Assembly: GCA_023228295.1 (NCBI GenBank)
Contig: JALOBP010000039.1
Coordinates: 1 to 26,425 of the forward strand
Length of the DNA: 26,425 nt
DNA from: Methanoregula sp.
Lineage (GTDB): Archaea > Halobacteriota > Methanomicrobia > Methanomicrobiales > Methanospirillaceae
Direction: 5' to 3'
Shown: in pieces, positions 7,358 through 16,334 of the stretch
How positions within the stretch are numbered: the stretch's first letter is position 1
Layout of the letters: the number at the start of each line of letters is the position of its first letter
Program-made: the position numbers and the translations under genes
The notes under the pieces: generated by a model
Seen by the model: only the letters and a program-made list of their open reading frames with translations
Told to the model about the DNA's origin: nothing
Databases searched by the model: none

Positions 7358-8020
7358 ATGCAAACCGTGCGACCGTTATTCCGGACCCTTGCTGCATCGC
7401 TGCTGGTGCTCGGGGTCCTTATCTCCGGGTGCAGCTCAGATAAGGAGTATGCAACCGGAACCGTCTCTGTGACATCAAATCCCACGGGGGCTGAGGTCTA
7501 CCTTGACCACGAATACCACGGTACAACTCCCACTTCCATAATTGCAGTCCCTGCTGGAAGTCATATAGTTGAAGTCCGTGAACACGGCTATGATACGTGG
7601 TCCGCCCCCGTCACGGTTTCCGGGGGGATCCCCGCAAATATTTCCGCGAACCTGGTCCCTGTACTCACCACGATGCCGGTTACCTACGTGACCATAACCC
7701 CGACAATGAGAAAAGACCTCCCCCAGATCCATATTGACGGGTACTGGACCTATCCCCAAAGCCGGGGCAGTTCAAACCCGGTCCCGCTTCTTGTACATAT
7801 CGACGGCTTCAATGTCGGGTATGCGGATGCACGCGAAGTGACCGCATCGGCAAACCTGTATTATGAGGGAAGGATGGTCTGCTGGAACACGGTTTATCTC
7901 GGAACCCTGAAAGCCGGCGGACATGTGGGCAGGGACACGATGGTTTCCTGTACGCTCCCCTCTGGGATGAACGACCCGGACCTGACTATACGGTTTGAAA
8001 ATATCGTGGTCACCCCATGA
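7358..8020 (+). CDS. PEGA-domain lipoprotein
   Basis: The 220-residue protein begins with a lipoprotein signal peptide: a hydrophobic stretch LAASLLVLGVLISGC with the lipobox ending at Cys25, so it is probably exported and lipid-anchored. Residues about 30-95 are a PEGA domain, with TVSVTSNPTGAEVYLDHEYHGTTPTSI and the typical AGSHIVEVREHGYDTW turn. PEGA domains are beta-sandwich modules common in methanogen surface proteins. The C-terminal 110 residues (IHIDGYWTYPQ...TIRFENIVVTP) look like a second beta-rich domain of unknown type. The ATG at 7358 is preferred over an upstream in-frame ATG (7256) because it places the signal peptide at the N-terminus. It is divergent from artA; it lacks a PGF-CTERM, so it is not itself an artA substrate. 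A strong hairpin terminator follows. Confidence 0.82.
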   Translation: MQTVRPLFRTLAASLLVLGVLISGCSSDKEYATGTVSVTSNPTGAEVYLDHEYHGTTPTSIIAVPAGSHIVEVREHGYDTWSAPVTVSGGIPANISANLVPVLTTMPVTYVTITPTMRKDLPQIHIDGYWTYPQSRGSSNPVPLLVHIDGFNVGYADAREVTASANLYYEGRMVCWNTVYLGTLKAGGHVGRDTMVSCTLPSGMNDPDLTIRFENIVVTP

Positions 8021-8035
8021 CCCGAGAGAAAATCC

Positions 8036-8064
8036 GGCAGGGAAACCACGCTCCTGCCTTTTTT
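8036..8064 (+). terminator. Hairpin plus T-tract terminator after the PEGA lipoprotein
   Basis: GGCAGG (8036-8041) and CCTGCC (8053-8058) form a perfect 6-bp stem with an 11-base loop, followed at once by six T residues. It lies 16 bp after the stop at 8020. Archaea usually terminate on T-tracts alone, so the bacterial-like form is notable. Confidence 0.7.
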
Positions 8065-8198
8065 ATATACCGGAGCAATGTCATCCTCCAGAAGTGATCC
8101 ATTTTGTCACAACAAAGGGACATGTATATTCCGTTGCACAGGTACCAAGCCCCAAAGGAGATCTCGGTATTATTCGTGCTGGGGATTATCCGGTTTAA

Positions 8199-8609
8199 TC
8201 ACGGTGCAATGTCACGGCACGCCGGGCAGTTAAGGCCGTAATCATGGTAGACCTCTGCCCATGGTGCAAATCCGATACAGACCGCCGGCTTTACCCGGTG
8301 GATCCCGCAATACACTTTCCCGTCCTTCCGCTTATCGTAAAACGGGCAGTATGTGAGTTTTGTCCCGGCCGGGGAGACCCAGTAATAGATTCGGGCGACC
8401 TTGGGCAGATTATCCATCGCAAGATCGCGGCCGGTCCGTATCGTCCCGTCACGAAGGCGGATCAGGACATGCCGCAGGATATCGGTACGCCGGTCCTGGA
8501 TCCAGGGCACGAGATCCTCTATAATACCCCCCTGGTCCCAGCCCCACTTTTCACAGCATTTGCCACACTGGAGACAGTCCTGCTCTGCGGTCATAGTTTT
8601 TCTAACCAT
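8199..8609 (-). CDS. YkgJ-like cysteine-cluster protein (short form)
   Basis: The 136-residue protein has CLQCGKCC at residues 12-19 and a second cluster CPFYDKRKDGKVYCGIHRVKPAVCIGF, the standard arrangement of the YkgJ/CxxCxxCC putative Fe-S or zinc-binding family. Two further cysteines close the chain (LNCPACRDIAP). It is roughly half the length of the other family member in this window (3485-4210) and lacks that protein's C-terminal helical part. No partner gene is in the same operon. Either the ATG at 8609 or the in-frame ATG at 8594 could be the start; the second begins nearer the domain. Function is unknown; family assignment is good. Confidence 0.8.
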   Translation of the reverse strand: MVRKTMTAEQDCLQCGKCCEKWGWDQGGIIEDLVPWIQDRRTDILRHVLIRLRDGTIRTGRDLAMDNLPKVARIYYWVSPAGTKLTYCPFYDKRKDGKVYCGIHRVKPAVCIGFAPWAEVYHDYGLNCPACRDIAP

Positions 8610-8778
8610 GCATTAGCCGTGCTGGTGTATGAGACCTTGTTTTCAGGGTAGATCTCTTTTTGCCAAAACAATTTTCTTAATGTACATCCATATAACTAGG
8701 ATCAAATCGGGCATATTTTGAGCAATCCGTTTTTTGGATCTCGTGGTAATTGTCCAATGATGAGACCAACCCCCATTT

Positions 8779-11778
8779 ATGGCATCCTACACAGTTCTCT
8801 ACGTAGACGACGAACCGGACCTGCTCCTTCTCGGGAAGACATTTCTTGAAATGATGGGAGATTTTACCGTTGATACGGCAGAGTCTGCATCCAAGGGTCT
8901 CGTTGCGCTTCGTGCCCGCTCGTATGATGCGGTCATCTCGGATTTCCAGATGCCGGAAACGAACGGGCTTGGATTCCTTATGGCTGTTCGCACCGACATT
9001 GGAGATATCCCGTTCATTCTCTTCACCGGACGGGGTCGGGAGGAAGTAGTGATCGAGGCGATCAATCACGGGGTTGACTTTTACCTCCAGAAGGGTGGCG
9101 ATGTGAAAGCGCAGTTTGCCGAGCTTGCCCACAAGATCCGGATGGCAGTGGAGCGGAAACGGGCGCAGGATGAGCACATCAAGTCCGATAAACTGCTAAG
9201 CACGATCTTCCATGCAAGCCCTATCCACCAGATGATAACCGAGCATGATACCGGCAGGATCATCGATATCAATGACCGGTTCCTTAAGGATTTGAAACTA
9301 TCCCGTGGCGATGCCCTGAACCGGACTCCGGAAGAGGCCGGTCTTGTTTTCGACCCCCACCAGATGTCAGACCTCAACGAGCAGCTCAGGACATCCGGGA
9401 TCGTACGTAATGTCCCTGTCATGGTCAGGACCTCTTCGGGAAGGGTCTTCACATCCCTGACGTCAATGACCCGTGTGCAGGTTCATGGTAAAGATCTGGT
9501 CTATACCCAGTCCGTGGATATTAGCGCGCAGAAGAAGGCACAGTACACCATCGATGCCCTCATAAACGCGCCAACCGATGTCTCGATGCTGCTGGCAACT
9601 GACGGGACCATCCTTGCGGCTAACCATGCCGCCTCGGTCCGATACGACATTCCAAAAAACGATCTCATCGGGATGAATGCGTTCACGCTGACCTCTCCTT
9701 GCGATTCTCCCCAATGGCGGGAGTGTGTCGCGCAGGTACTCATTTCAAAAACCCCCTGTTCCGCTGTCGATGATCATGGCGGCAGGTTCTATGAGAACCG
9801 TCTCTATCCGGTTCTTGACACCTCCGGGGAAGTATCGGCTGTCGCGATCTATTCCCATGATACAACCGAGGAAGTGCGGGCCCGGCAGGCGCTCAAGGAA
9901 TCCGAGGAGAAGTACCGGCTTCTCGCAGAACACAGCCACGATGCGGTGTATATTTACCGGGGCAATGATCTCCTCTTCATCAATCGCCAGGCGGAACTTA
10001 TCACCGGATTTTCCCATGACGAGCTCCTGGCAATGAATATCTGGGACCTCGTCCATCCGGATGACCGAAAAAGGTTGCAGGAGTCTGCAGCCCGCAGGCT
10101 CTCGGGAGATGAAATCCCGTCTGCTTTTTACGCACGTCTGATCACAAAAGATGGCATTGTTCGTGATGGCGAATTCTATGTTGACTTCGTTGAGTTCTCA
10201 GGAAAACATTCCCTCCTCGGCATCTTCCGCGACATCACCACGAAGAAACGGGACGAGGAGGCGATCCGTGAACGCGAACGGCAGCTCCGCTCCCTTTCTG
10301 ACAACCTCCCAAACGGGATGGTGTACCAGCTCATTATCGAACCGGGGGGGAAGCGGCGTTTTGCCCATGTCAGTGCCGGCGTGACAACGCTCCATGAAGT
10401 AACCGCGGAAGAAGTGATGCGGGATGCATCGATCCTGTATGCCCAGATCGAAGAAAAAGACCAGCTCCATCTCGCTGCGAAAGGAAAACAAGCAGTTGAA
10501 TCACAGACATCCATCAGCCACGAATTAAAAATACATACACCCTCCGGCATGGAACGGTGGATCCTCGTCCGCTCGGCCCCCCGGGTTCTGCCCGATGGCA
10601 GCGTGCTGCTGGACGGGATCGAGCTGGATATCACCGCTACGAAACGGGCACAAGATGATCTGAAAGGCGCGTACGAGCAACTGTCCGCTTCGCAGGCGGA
10701 ACTGCAGGGCCAGTTCAGGTTGCTCAAGGAAGGCCAGGAACAACTTGCCGAGAGCGAGGATAATTACCGACGCATCATCGAGAACATGCAGGATGTCTTC
10801 TATCGCACAGATCTGGATGGGGTTCTTACGATGATCAGCACCTATGGGGCCCGGCTGGTCGGTTTTAATTCGGCAGAAGAAATGATCGGGAAATTACGGG
10901 CATCGGACTTCTATTCCGACCCCAAAGAACGCAGCGCATTCCTTGATTGCCTGAAGCGGGAACACGTGGTGAGCGGGTATCCCCTCACCCTCCAGGACCG
11001 GTATGGTAACCCCCATGCTGCAACAGCAAGCAGCCGCCAGATCTATGACAAGAACGGGAAATTTGCCGGCATTGAAGGAATCCTTCACGATGTCAGCCAG
11101 ATACGGAATGTGGAAAAAGCCCTGCGGCAGGCAAACCGGCAGATCACCCTTATGACGAGCATCACCCGCCATGACATCCGCAACCAGCTCATGGCCCTGA
11201 ACGGCTGGCTCGAACTATCCCGCGCATCAATTGACGATCCTGACAGGATGCTGGATTTGATCAACCGGGAGCAGAACATCGCAGCCATCATCGGCCGGCA
11301 GATTGAATTCACCACGATATTTGACGACATGGGCCTCATGCCCCCGGTATGGCAGGATCTGGATGAACTGATCCGGAAATCGGGAGAGTCCCTGCCCTTC
11401 ATGGCAGTTCAGCTCGATATCAACCTTCCAAAAACCGAGATTTTTGCCGATCCGCTCCTTGAAAAAGTATTCTATAATCTCTTTGACAATGCACTCCGCT
11501 ATGGTGGTGCCGCTATGACCCGGATCAGCATTTCCGCCCGGGAGGATGGTGACCTCCTGACCATTCTTGTCGAAGACAATGGTGTGGGCGTACCGGCACG
11601 CAATAAAAAGCGGCTCTTCGAGCAGGGTCACGGGAATAATACTGGTCTTGGCCTATTTCTGGTACGGGAGATCCTTGCCATCACCGGCCTTACCATCTGC
11701 GAGGCCGGCATTCCGGGGAAAGGTGCCCGCTTTGAGATCCGGGTACCAATGGGAAAATTCCGCTCACCCGGGGCCTGA
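8779..11778 (+). CDS. REC-PAS(x5) sensor histidine kinase
   Basis: This 999-residue signalling protein has a CheY-like receiver domain first (about 1-125): acidic pair D10/D11, phosphoacceptor D55 in SDFQMP, T83 in FTGRG and K105. About five PAS domains follow (roughly 135-255, 255-370, 372-492, 500-625, 658-778), with a heptad-like linker between the last two (AYEQLSASQAELQGQF). The kinase core has H-box TRHDIRNQL with H798, N-box LFDNA with N904, G1 EDNGVG and G2 GLGLFLVREI. All catalytic residues look intact, so it should autophosphorylate. No membrane segments are visible, so sensing is cytoplasmic. The receiver at the N-terminus means it can be an input as well as an output of phosphotransfer. 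Ligands are unknown. It is a paralogue of the next gene. Confidence 0.92.
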   Translation: MASYTVLYVDDEPDLLLLGKTFLEMMGDFTVDTAESASKGLVALRARSYDAVISDFQMPETNGLGFLMAVRTDIGDIPFILFTGRGREEVVIEAINHGVDFYLQKGGDVKAQFAELAHKIRMAVERKRAQDEHIKSDKLLSTIFHASPIHQMITEHDTGRIIDINDRFLKDLKLSRGDALNRTPEEAGLVFDPHQMSDLNEQLRTSGIVRNVPVMVRTSSGRVFTSLTSMTRVQVHGKDLVYTQSVDISAQKKAQYTIDALINAPTDVSMLLATDGTILAANHAASVRYDIPKNDLIGMNAFTLTSPCDSPQWRECVAQVLISKTPCSAVDDHGGRFYENRLYPVLDTSGEVSAVAIYSHDTTEEVRARQALKESEEKYRLLAEHSHDAVYIYRGNDLLFINRQAELITGFSHDELLAMNIWDLVHPDDRKRLQESAARRLSGDEIPSAFYARLITKDGIVRDGEFYVDFVEFSGKHSLLGIFRDITTKKRDEEAIRERERQLRSLSDNLPNGMVYQLIIEPGGKRRFAHVSAGVTTLHEVTAEEVMRDASILYAQIEEKDQLHLAAKGKQAVESQTSISHELKIHTPSGMERWILVRSAPRVLPDGSVLLDGIELDITATKRAQDDLKGAYEQLSASQAELQGQFRLLKEGQEQLAESEDNYRRIIENMQDVFYRTDLDGVLTMISTYGARLVGFNSAEEMIGKLRASDFYSDPKERSAFLDCLKREHVVSGYPLTLQDRYGNPHAATASSRQIYDKNGKFAGIEGILHDVSQIRNVEKALRQANRQITLMTSITRHDIRNQLMALNGWLELSRASIDDPDRMLDLINREQNIAAIIGRQIEFTTIFDDMGLMPPVWQDLDELIRKSGESLPFMAVQLDINLPKTEIFADPLLEKVFYNLFDNALRYGGAAMTRISISAREDGDLLTILVEDNGVGVPARNKKRLFEQGHGNNTGLGLFLVREILAITGLTICEAGIPGKGARFEIRVPMGKFRSPGA

Positions 11779-11833
11779 TTGCAGGAATCCGGTTTTCAAC
11801 TTTAAAAACAACATCCTGCCACGAGACCCGGGC

Positions 11834-11840
11834 TTTTTTT
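11834..11840 (+). terminator. T-tract terminator after the first kinase
   Basis: A run of seven T residues behind a GC-rich CCCGGGC, 56 bp after the stop at 11778. This is the simple T-tract form used by archaea. A GAGAC/GTCTC inverted pair flanks it. Confidence 0.4.
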
Positions 11841-11895
11841 GTCTCATCCGGCCACAGGTAAGAACACTTTTTGATAAACTGTAACTCTCCACAAT

Positions 11896-11904
11896 TTTAT
11901 ATAG
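11896..11904 (+). promoter_or_regulatory. TATA box for the second REC-PAS kinase
   Basis: TTTTATATA about 43-51 bp before the ATG at 11947 predicts a leader of some 20 bases. The second kinase is therefore probably transcribed separately from the first. Confidence 0.55.
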
Positions 11905-11946
11905 CATCACCATAGGATCAGGATACTGTACAATAGGTAATTCCAG

Positions 11947-14900
11947 ATGTTTTCTGTCCTCTATGTGGATGACGAGCGCGATCTTCTCGAACTGGGAAAG
12001 CTCTTCTTAGAGCAGTCTCAGGAATTTCGCGTAGTGACCGCGGCGTCGGCACGGGAAGCCCTTGAACTGCTCACTACCCTTTCCTGTAATGCTATTGTCT
12101 CGGATTTCCAGATGCCCGGTATGAACGGCATCGAGTTCTTGAAAACCGTCCGCCAGCGGTACGGCAACATCCCGTTCATCCTCTTCACCGGCCGGGGCCG
12201 GGAAGAGATTGTGATCGAGGCAATCAATAACGGTGCGGATTTCTATCTCCAGAAAGGCGGGGATGCCACATCCCAGTTTGCCGAGTTATCCCACAAGATC
12301 CGGCAGGCAACGGCCCGCCGTAATGCCGAGATCTCGCTGATCGAATCCGAAAAACGCCTGGCCGATATCATCGATTTCCTGCCCGATGCCACGTTTGCGA
12401 TCGACCGTGACGGCATCATCATTGCATGGAACCGGGCAATCGAGGAAATGACCGGCCTTTCCGCAGAGGTGATGATCGGGAAAGGGGACCATGAGTATGC
12501 TATCCCATTCTATGGCGAGCGGAGGCCGATCCTCATCGACATGATCTTCATGTCGGATCAAGAGATCGAGCCCTATTACCTGAATATCCTGAGGAAGGAT
12601 AACACCCTCATGGCCGAGACGAACCTGCCCTTCCCCAAAGGGACCCGGAAAACCGTCACTGCAAAGGCGGGCCCGCTCTATAACCAGCAGGGGGAACTCG
12701 TAGGATTTATCGAGGCAATCCGCGATATCACCGAGAGCAAGAAAGCTGAAGACGAACTCCGTGCCGCATACGAGCAGATCTCTGCTTCTGAAGAGGAGCT
12801 CCGCGAACAGATTGAGGTTATCGCGGAAACCGAGAAAAAATACCGCGATCTTTTTGAGAACTCCGCGATCGGGATATTCCGGATAACCCCTGAGGGAAAA
12901 TTTGCTGCCATCAACACCCGGTTTGCACGGATTGCCGGTTACGAATCCACACAGGAAATGATGGAGGCAATCCACGATATCCGCACCCAGCTCTACGTGA
13001 ACCCGGATGACTGCGACCGGATTGTTCATACCCTGAAAACGGTCGGGTTTGTGAAGGATTTCAGGATCCGGTATTACAACCGGAACAGGCTCCCGTTCTG
13101 GGTCATGATTAACGCTACGGCTGTCCGCAACCCGCAGGGAACCATTCAGTATTATGAAGGTTCGATTGAGGATATCACGGAGCAGATCAAGACCGAAGAG
13201 GCTCTTGTGCGGGAAAAAAAATTCTCATCTGCGGTGATCAACAGCGTTCCCGGCATGCTCTACGTCTATGACAGCGAAGGCCGGCTCGTGCGGTGGAACA
13301 GGGCCCACGAGACGATGACCGGCTATTCTGCCGAAGAACTCAATAACATGAGTCTTCTTGACTGGTATAAAGGAGACGACAAAGCCATAACAACCATAAG
13401 CGCCGGTGTCGAACGGGCACTTAAGGAAGGTTATGCCCGTGCAGAAGCAGACCTCCAGACAAAGAGCGGGAAGAAGATCCCTTTCTTATTTACGGCACAA
13501 CGGCTTGAGATTGACGGAAAGATATATTTCACCGGTATAGGGATAGATATCTCGGACCGAAAGAAAGCTGAAGACGAACTCCGTGCCGCGTTTGAACATC
13601 TGACTGCTTCTGAAGAGGAACTCCGGGGACAATATGAAATACTGGCACAGGGTGAAAGGAATGTTCGTGAAAGCGAGTGTAAGTTCCGGGCGATCTTTGA
13701 GTCATCCCCTGATGCTCTCATGCTGCATGATGGCGGAAAACTCATTGATTGCAACCGGCATATGCTGGATCTTTTCGGGTTTGACTCGTTGGGGGAACTC
13801 ATTGATCTTTACCCGGCAGACCTATCTCCGGAAGTCCAGCCGGATGGTAGTGATTCTCTTGCTGCGGCACAAGCGCATATCCATGCTGCCTACGGGAAAG
13901 GAGAGGAGCGGTTTGACTGGATCCACCGGAAAAAGGATGGTATGACCTTTACGGCAGAAGTGGCAATCACGACCCTGGACCTCTGCGGGAAAACTCTTCT
14001 CCAGACATCGATCCGGGATATATCCCAAAGGAAACAGTCCGAAAACGTATTACTGGAACGTGAGAGAAGGTTGCGGGAAGCCCAGGAAATGGCGCACCTG
14101 GGTTTCTGGGTATGGGATGTAAAGACGGGCAAAGTTGAATGGTCTGATGAAGTATTCAGGATATTTGGCCTCGACCCTGAACAATTCTCTCCGCAAATAG
14201 ATTCAATTCTTGCATTGTCCCCATGGGCCGATGATCATGAACGTGACAAGGAATTGATACAGAAGGCGATGATGTCCCGTGAAATGGGTACCTATGACCA
14301 GCGGTTCATTCGTCCCGATAAAAGCACCGGGTATTACCATTCTACGTTTCAGGGCCGGTATGATAACGGGGGCAATCTGATTTCCATTGTCGGGACCGTG
14401 CTCGATATCACTGACCGCAAACGGGTGGAGGTGGCACTCCTTGAAAAAACAGAGGAAATAAACCAGTATTTCTTGACAAGCCTCGACCTTTTCTGTATTG
14501 CGGATACCGGCGGGTATTTCCGCAGGCTGAATCCCGAGTGGGAAAGAACCCTTGGCTATCCGCTTGCAGATCTTGAGGGAAGATGCTTACTCGATTTTGT
14601 GCATCCTGATGACATCCTGACGACACAGAATGCCATGTCCCAGCTTGACAATCAGCGCGAAGGTCTCAACATCACCAACCGGTTCCGCCATAAAGACGGG
14701 ACCTACCGCTTTATCGAATGGCGCGCGTACCCCCGTGGAAAACAGATCTATGCTTCTGCCCGGGATATCACACAACGTCTTGAGAGCGAAGCACGGTACC
14801 GGAGCGTTATCGAATTCTCACCATTTGGTATGCATTTCTACGAGATCCAGCCGGATGGATCCCTCATTTTTACCGGGGCAAACCCTGCGGCTGATACGAT

Positions 14901-16176
14901 CCTTGGAGTTAACAACCGCCAGTATATCGGCAGGACCCTTGAAGATGCCTTCCCTGATCTTGTTAGTACGGAAATTCCTGACAATTACCGGAGGATTGCC
15001 CGGAACGGGGGGTCATGGCATACAGATCGGGTGATCTATGAAAATGGTGCAATCCACGGGGCATTCTCCGTATCTGTGTTCCAAATACGGCCTGGTGCGA
15101 TAGCAGCGGCCTTCTTTGATATCAAAGAACAGAAAAAAACCGTGGAAGCCCTGCGGGATAGCGAGGCACAGTACCGTTCGATCATTGACAATATCCAGGA
15201 TGGGTACCTGCGTCTGGATCCGGATGGCAGGATTACTATGGCCAGTCCTTCGGCTGCCCGGATGTTCGGTTCAGGTTCTCCGGATACTATGCTTGGTCTC
15301 TCCATGGCCGGTTTCTATCAACGGACTGAAACCCATAAATACATCCTTGACGAAATCGCCCGTCATGGTTTTATCTCCGATTATGAGGTCGATTACCTGA
15401 GGACGGATGGTTCACACTTCTGGGGCTCGGTCAATGCCCATTTCCTCCATGATGAGAATGGGAACGTGACCGGTACTGAAGGTATTATTCACGATATTAC
15501 CAAACACCGCTCCATGGAACACGCGATCCGGGAAGCAAACCGAAAACTCAGTCTCCTCAACACCATCACCCGGCATGACGTTGCCAATCAGCTGACGATC
15601 CTGCAGGGTTTTACACAGATCGCTCTCCAGAATCAAGGCGACCCGGTCACTGCCGATTACCTTACCAAAATCCTTACCGCTGCAGATACCATTGCACGCC
15701 AGATTGAGTTCACCCGGACTTACCATGAGCTGGGTGTCAGGGATCCGTCATGGACCGGGGTTGAGGCCGTCATCAATGACGTACCCCGCCGGGTCCCGAT
15801 TCATTTCTCCAAAACCTGTGGCGGTATCGAGATCTTTGCCGACCCGATGCTGGAGCAGGTCTTCTTTAATCTTTTTGACAATGCTGTCCGGCATGGAGGT
15901 AAGGTAACCGAAATCACAGTTCGCTGCGAACGCGAACCGGACGGGCTGCTTCTCATTGTTGAAGATGATGGGAATGGCATCCCGCATGGAGAAAAAGAAA
16001 AAATATTCCAGCACGGGTTTGGGAAAAATACCGGTCTGGGTCTCTTTCTGGTCAGGGAGATCCTTTCCATCACCGGAATATCAATTAAAGAAACGGGAAT
16101 TCCCGGCAAGGGAGCCCGGTTCGAGATGCTGGTGCCAAGAAGCGCATTCCGCCATTCCAGTACAAAAGCCGTATAA
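11947..16176 (+). CDS. REC-PAS(x8) sensor histidine kinase
   Basis: This 1409-residue cytoplasmic sensor has an N-terminal receiver (D8/D9, phosphoacceptor D53 in SDFQMP, T81, K103). Eight PAS domains then follow at about 138-260, 297-408, 423-533, 577-690, 705-819, 834-939, 947-1057 and 1071-1182, each ending in the typical DIT/DIS..K motif. The kinase core has H-box TRHDVANQL with H1210, N-box LFDNAVRHGG, G1 EDDGNGIP and G2 GLGLFLVREI; all look functional. Two linkers carry a near-identical coiled segment (KKAEDELRAA...ASEEELR), a recent internal duplication. The receiver resembles that of the preceding kinase closely (shared FTGRGREE and DFYLQKGGD). The unusual number of PAS domains suggests integration of several signals such as redox or small ligands; none can be named. 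Confidence 0.92.
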   Translation: MFSVLYVDDERDLLELGKLFLEQSQEFRVVTAASAREALELLTTLSCNAIVSDFQMPGMNGIEFLKTVRQRYGNIPFILFTGRGREEIVIEAINNGADFYLQKGGDATSQFAELSHKIRQATARRNAEISLIESEKRLADIIDFLPDATFAIDRDGIIIAWNRAIEEMTGLSAEVMIGKGDHEYAIPFYGERRPILIDMIFMSDQEIEPYYLNILRKDNTLMAETNLPFPKGTRKTVTAKAGPLYNQQGELVGFIEAIRDITESKKAEDELRAAYEQISASEEELREQIEVIAETEKKYRDLFENSAIGIFRITPEGKFAAINTRFARIAGYESTQEMMEAIHDIRTQLYVNPDDCDRIVHTLKTVGFVKDFRIRYYNRNRLPFWVMINATAVRNPQGTIQYYEGSIEDITEQIKTEEALVREKKFSSAVINSVPGMLYVYDSEGRLVRWNRAHETMTGYSAEELNNMSLLDWYKGDDKAITTISAGVERALKEGYARAEADLQTKSGKKIPFLFTAQRLEIDGKIYFTGIGIDISDRKKAEDELRAAFEHLTASEEELRGQYEILAQGERNVRESECKFRAIFESSPDALMLHDGGKLIDCNRHMLDLFGFDSLGELIDLYPADLSPEVQPDGSDSLAAAQAHIHAAYGKGEERFDWIHRKKDGMTFTAEVAITTLDLCGKTLLQTSIRDISQRKQSENVLLERERRLREAQEMAHLGFWVWDVKTGKVEWSDEVFRIFGLDPEQFSPQIDSILALSPWADDHERDKELIQKAMMSREMGTYDQRFIRPDKSTGYYHSTFQGRYDNGGNLISIVGTVLDITDRKRVEVALLEKTEEINQYFLTSLDLFCIADTGGYFRRLNPEWERTLGYPLADLEGRCLLDFVHPDDILTTQNAMSQLDNQREGLNITNRFRHKDGTYRFIEWRAYPRGKQIYASARDITQRLESEARYRSVIEFSPFGMHFYEIQPDGSLIFTGANPAADTILGVNNRQYIGRTLEDAFPDLVSTEIPDNYRRIARNGGSWHTDRVIYENGAIHGAFSVSVFQIRPGAIAAAFFDIKEQKKTVEALRDSEAQYRSIIDNIQDGYLRLDPDGRITMASPSAARMFGSGSPDTMLGLSMAGFYQRTETHKYILDEIARHGFISDYEVDYLRTDGSHFWGSVNAHFLHDENGNVTGTEGIIHDITKHRSMEHAIREANRKLSLLNTITRHDVANQLTILQGFTQIALQNQGDPVTADYLTKILTAADTIARQIEFTRTYHELGVRDPSWTGVEAVINDVPRRVPIHFSKTCGGIEIFADPMLEQVFFNLFDNAVRHGGKVTEITVRCEREPDGLLLIVEDDGNGIPHGEKEKIFQHGFGKNTGLGLFLVREILSITGISIKETGIPGKGARFEMLVPRSAFRHSSTKAV
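12739..12797 (+). repeat. Direct repeat copy 1 (PAS linker) in the second kinase
   Basis: A 29-base block (12739-12767) recurs without change at 13561-13589, and a further 16-base block (12782-12797) recurs at 13604-13619, both offset by 822 bp. It encodes the coiled linker KKAEDELRAA..ASEEE between PAS domains. Confidence 0.85.
13561..13619 (+). repeat. Direct repeat copy 2 (PAS linker) in the second kinase
   Basis: Second copy of the linker at 12739-12797. Identity at the DNA level, including third codon positions, is much higher than between the flanking PAS domains. This points to recent duplication or gene conversion of this segment. Confidence 0.85.
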
Positions 16177-16334
16177 GATCGTGCATATCCGCACATACAA
16201 AAACGGGTGACCTGATTGCAAGAAAATACTCCCTGTAATTGGATCCTGCCACATCCATCCAGATGGTATACCTTGAAATATGTGGAGCGGGCATTCAATT
16301 TCATACAGCAGGAACCGTGCGGGGGGATACGTTC

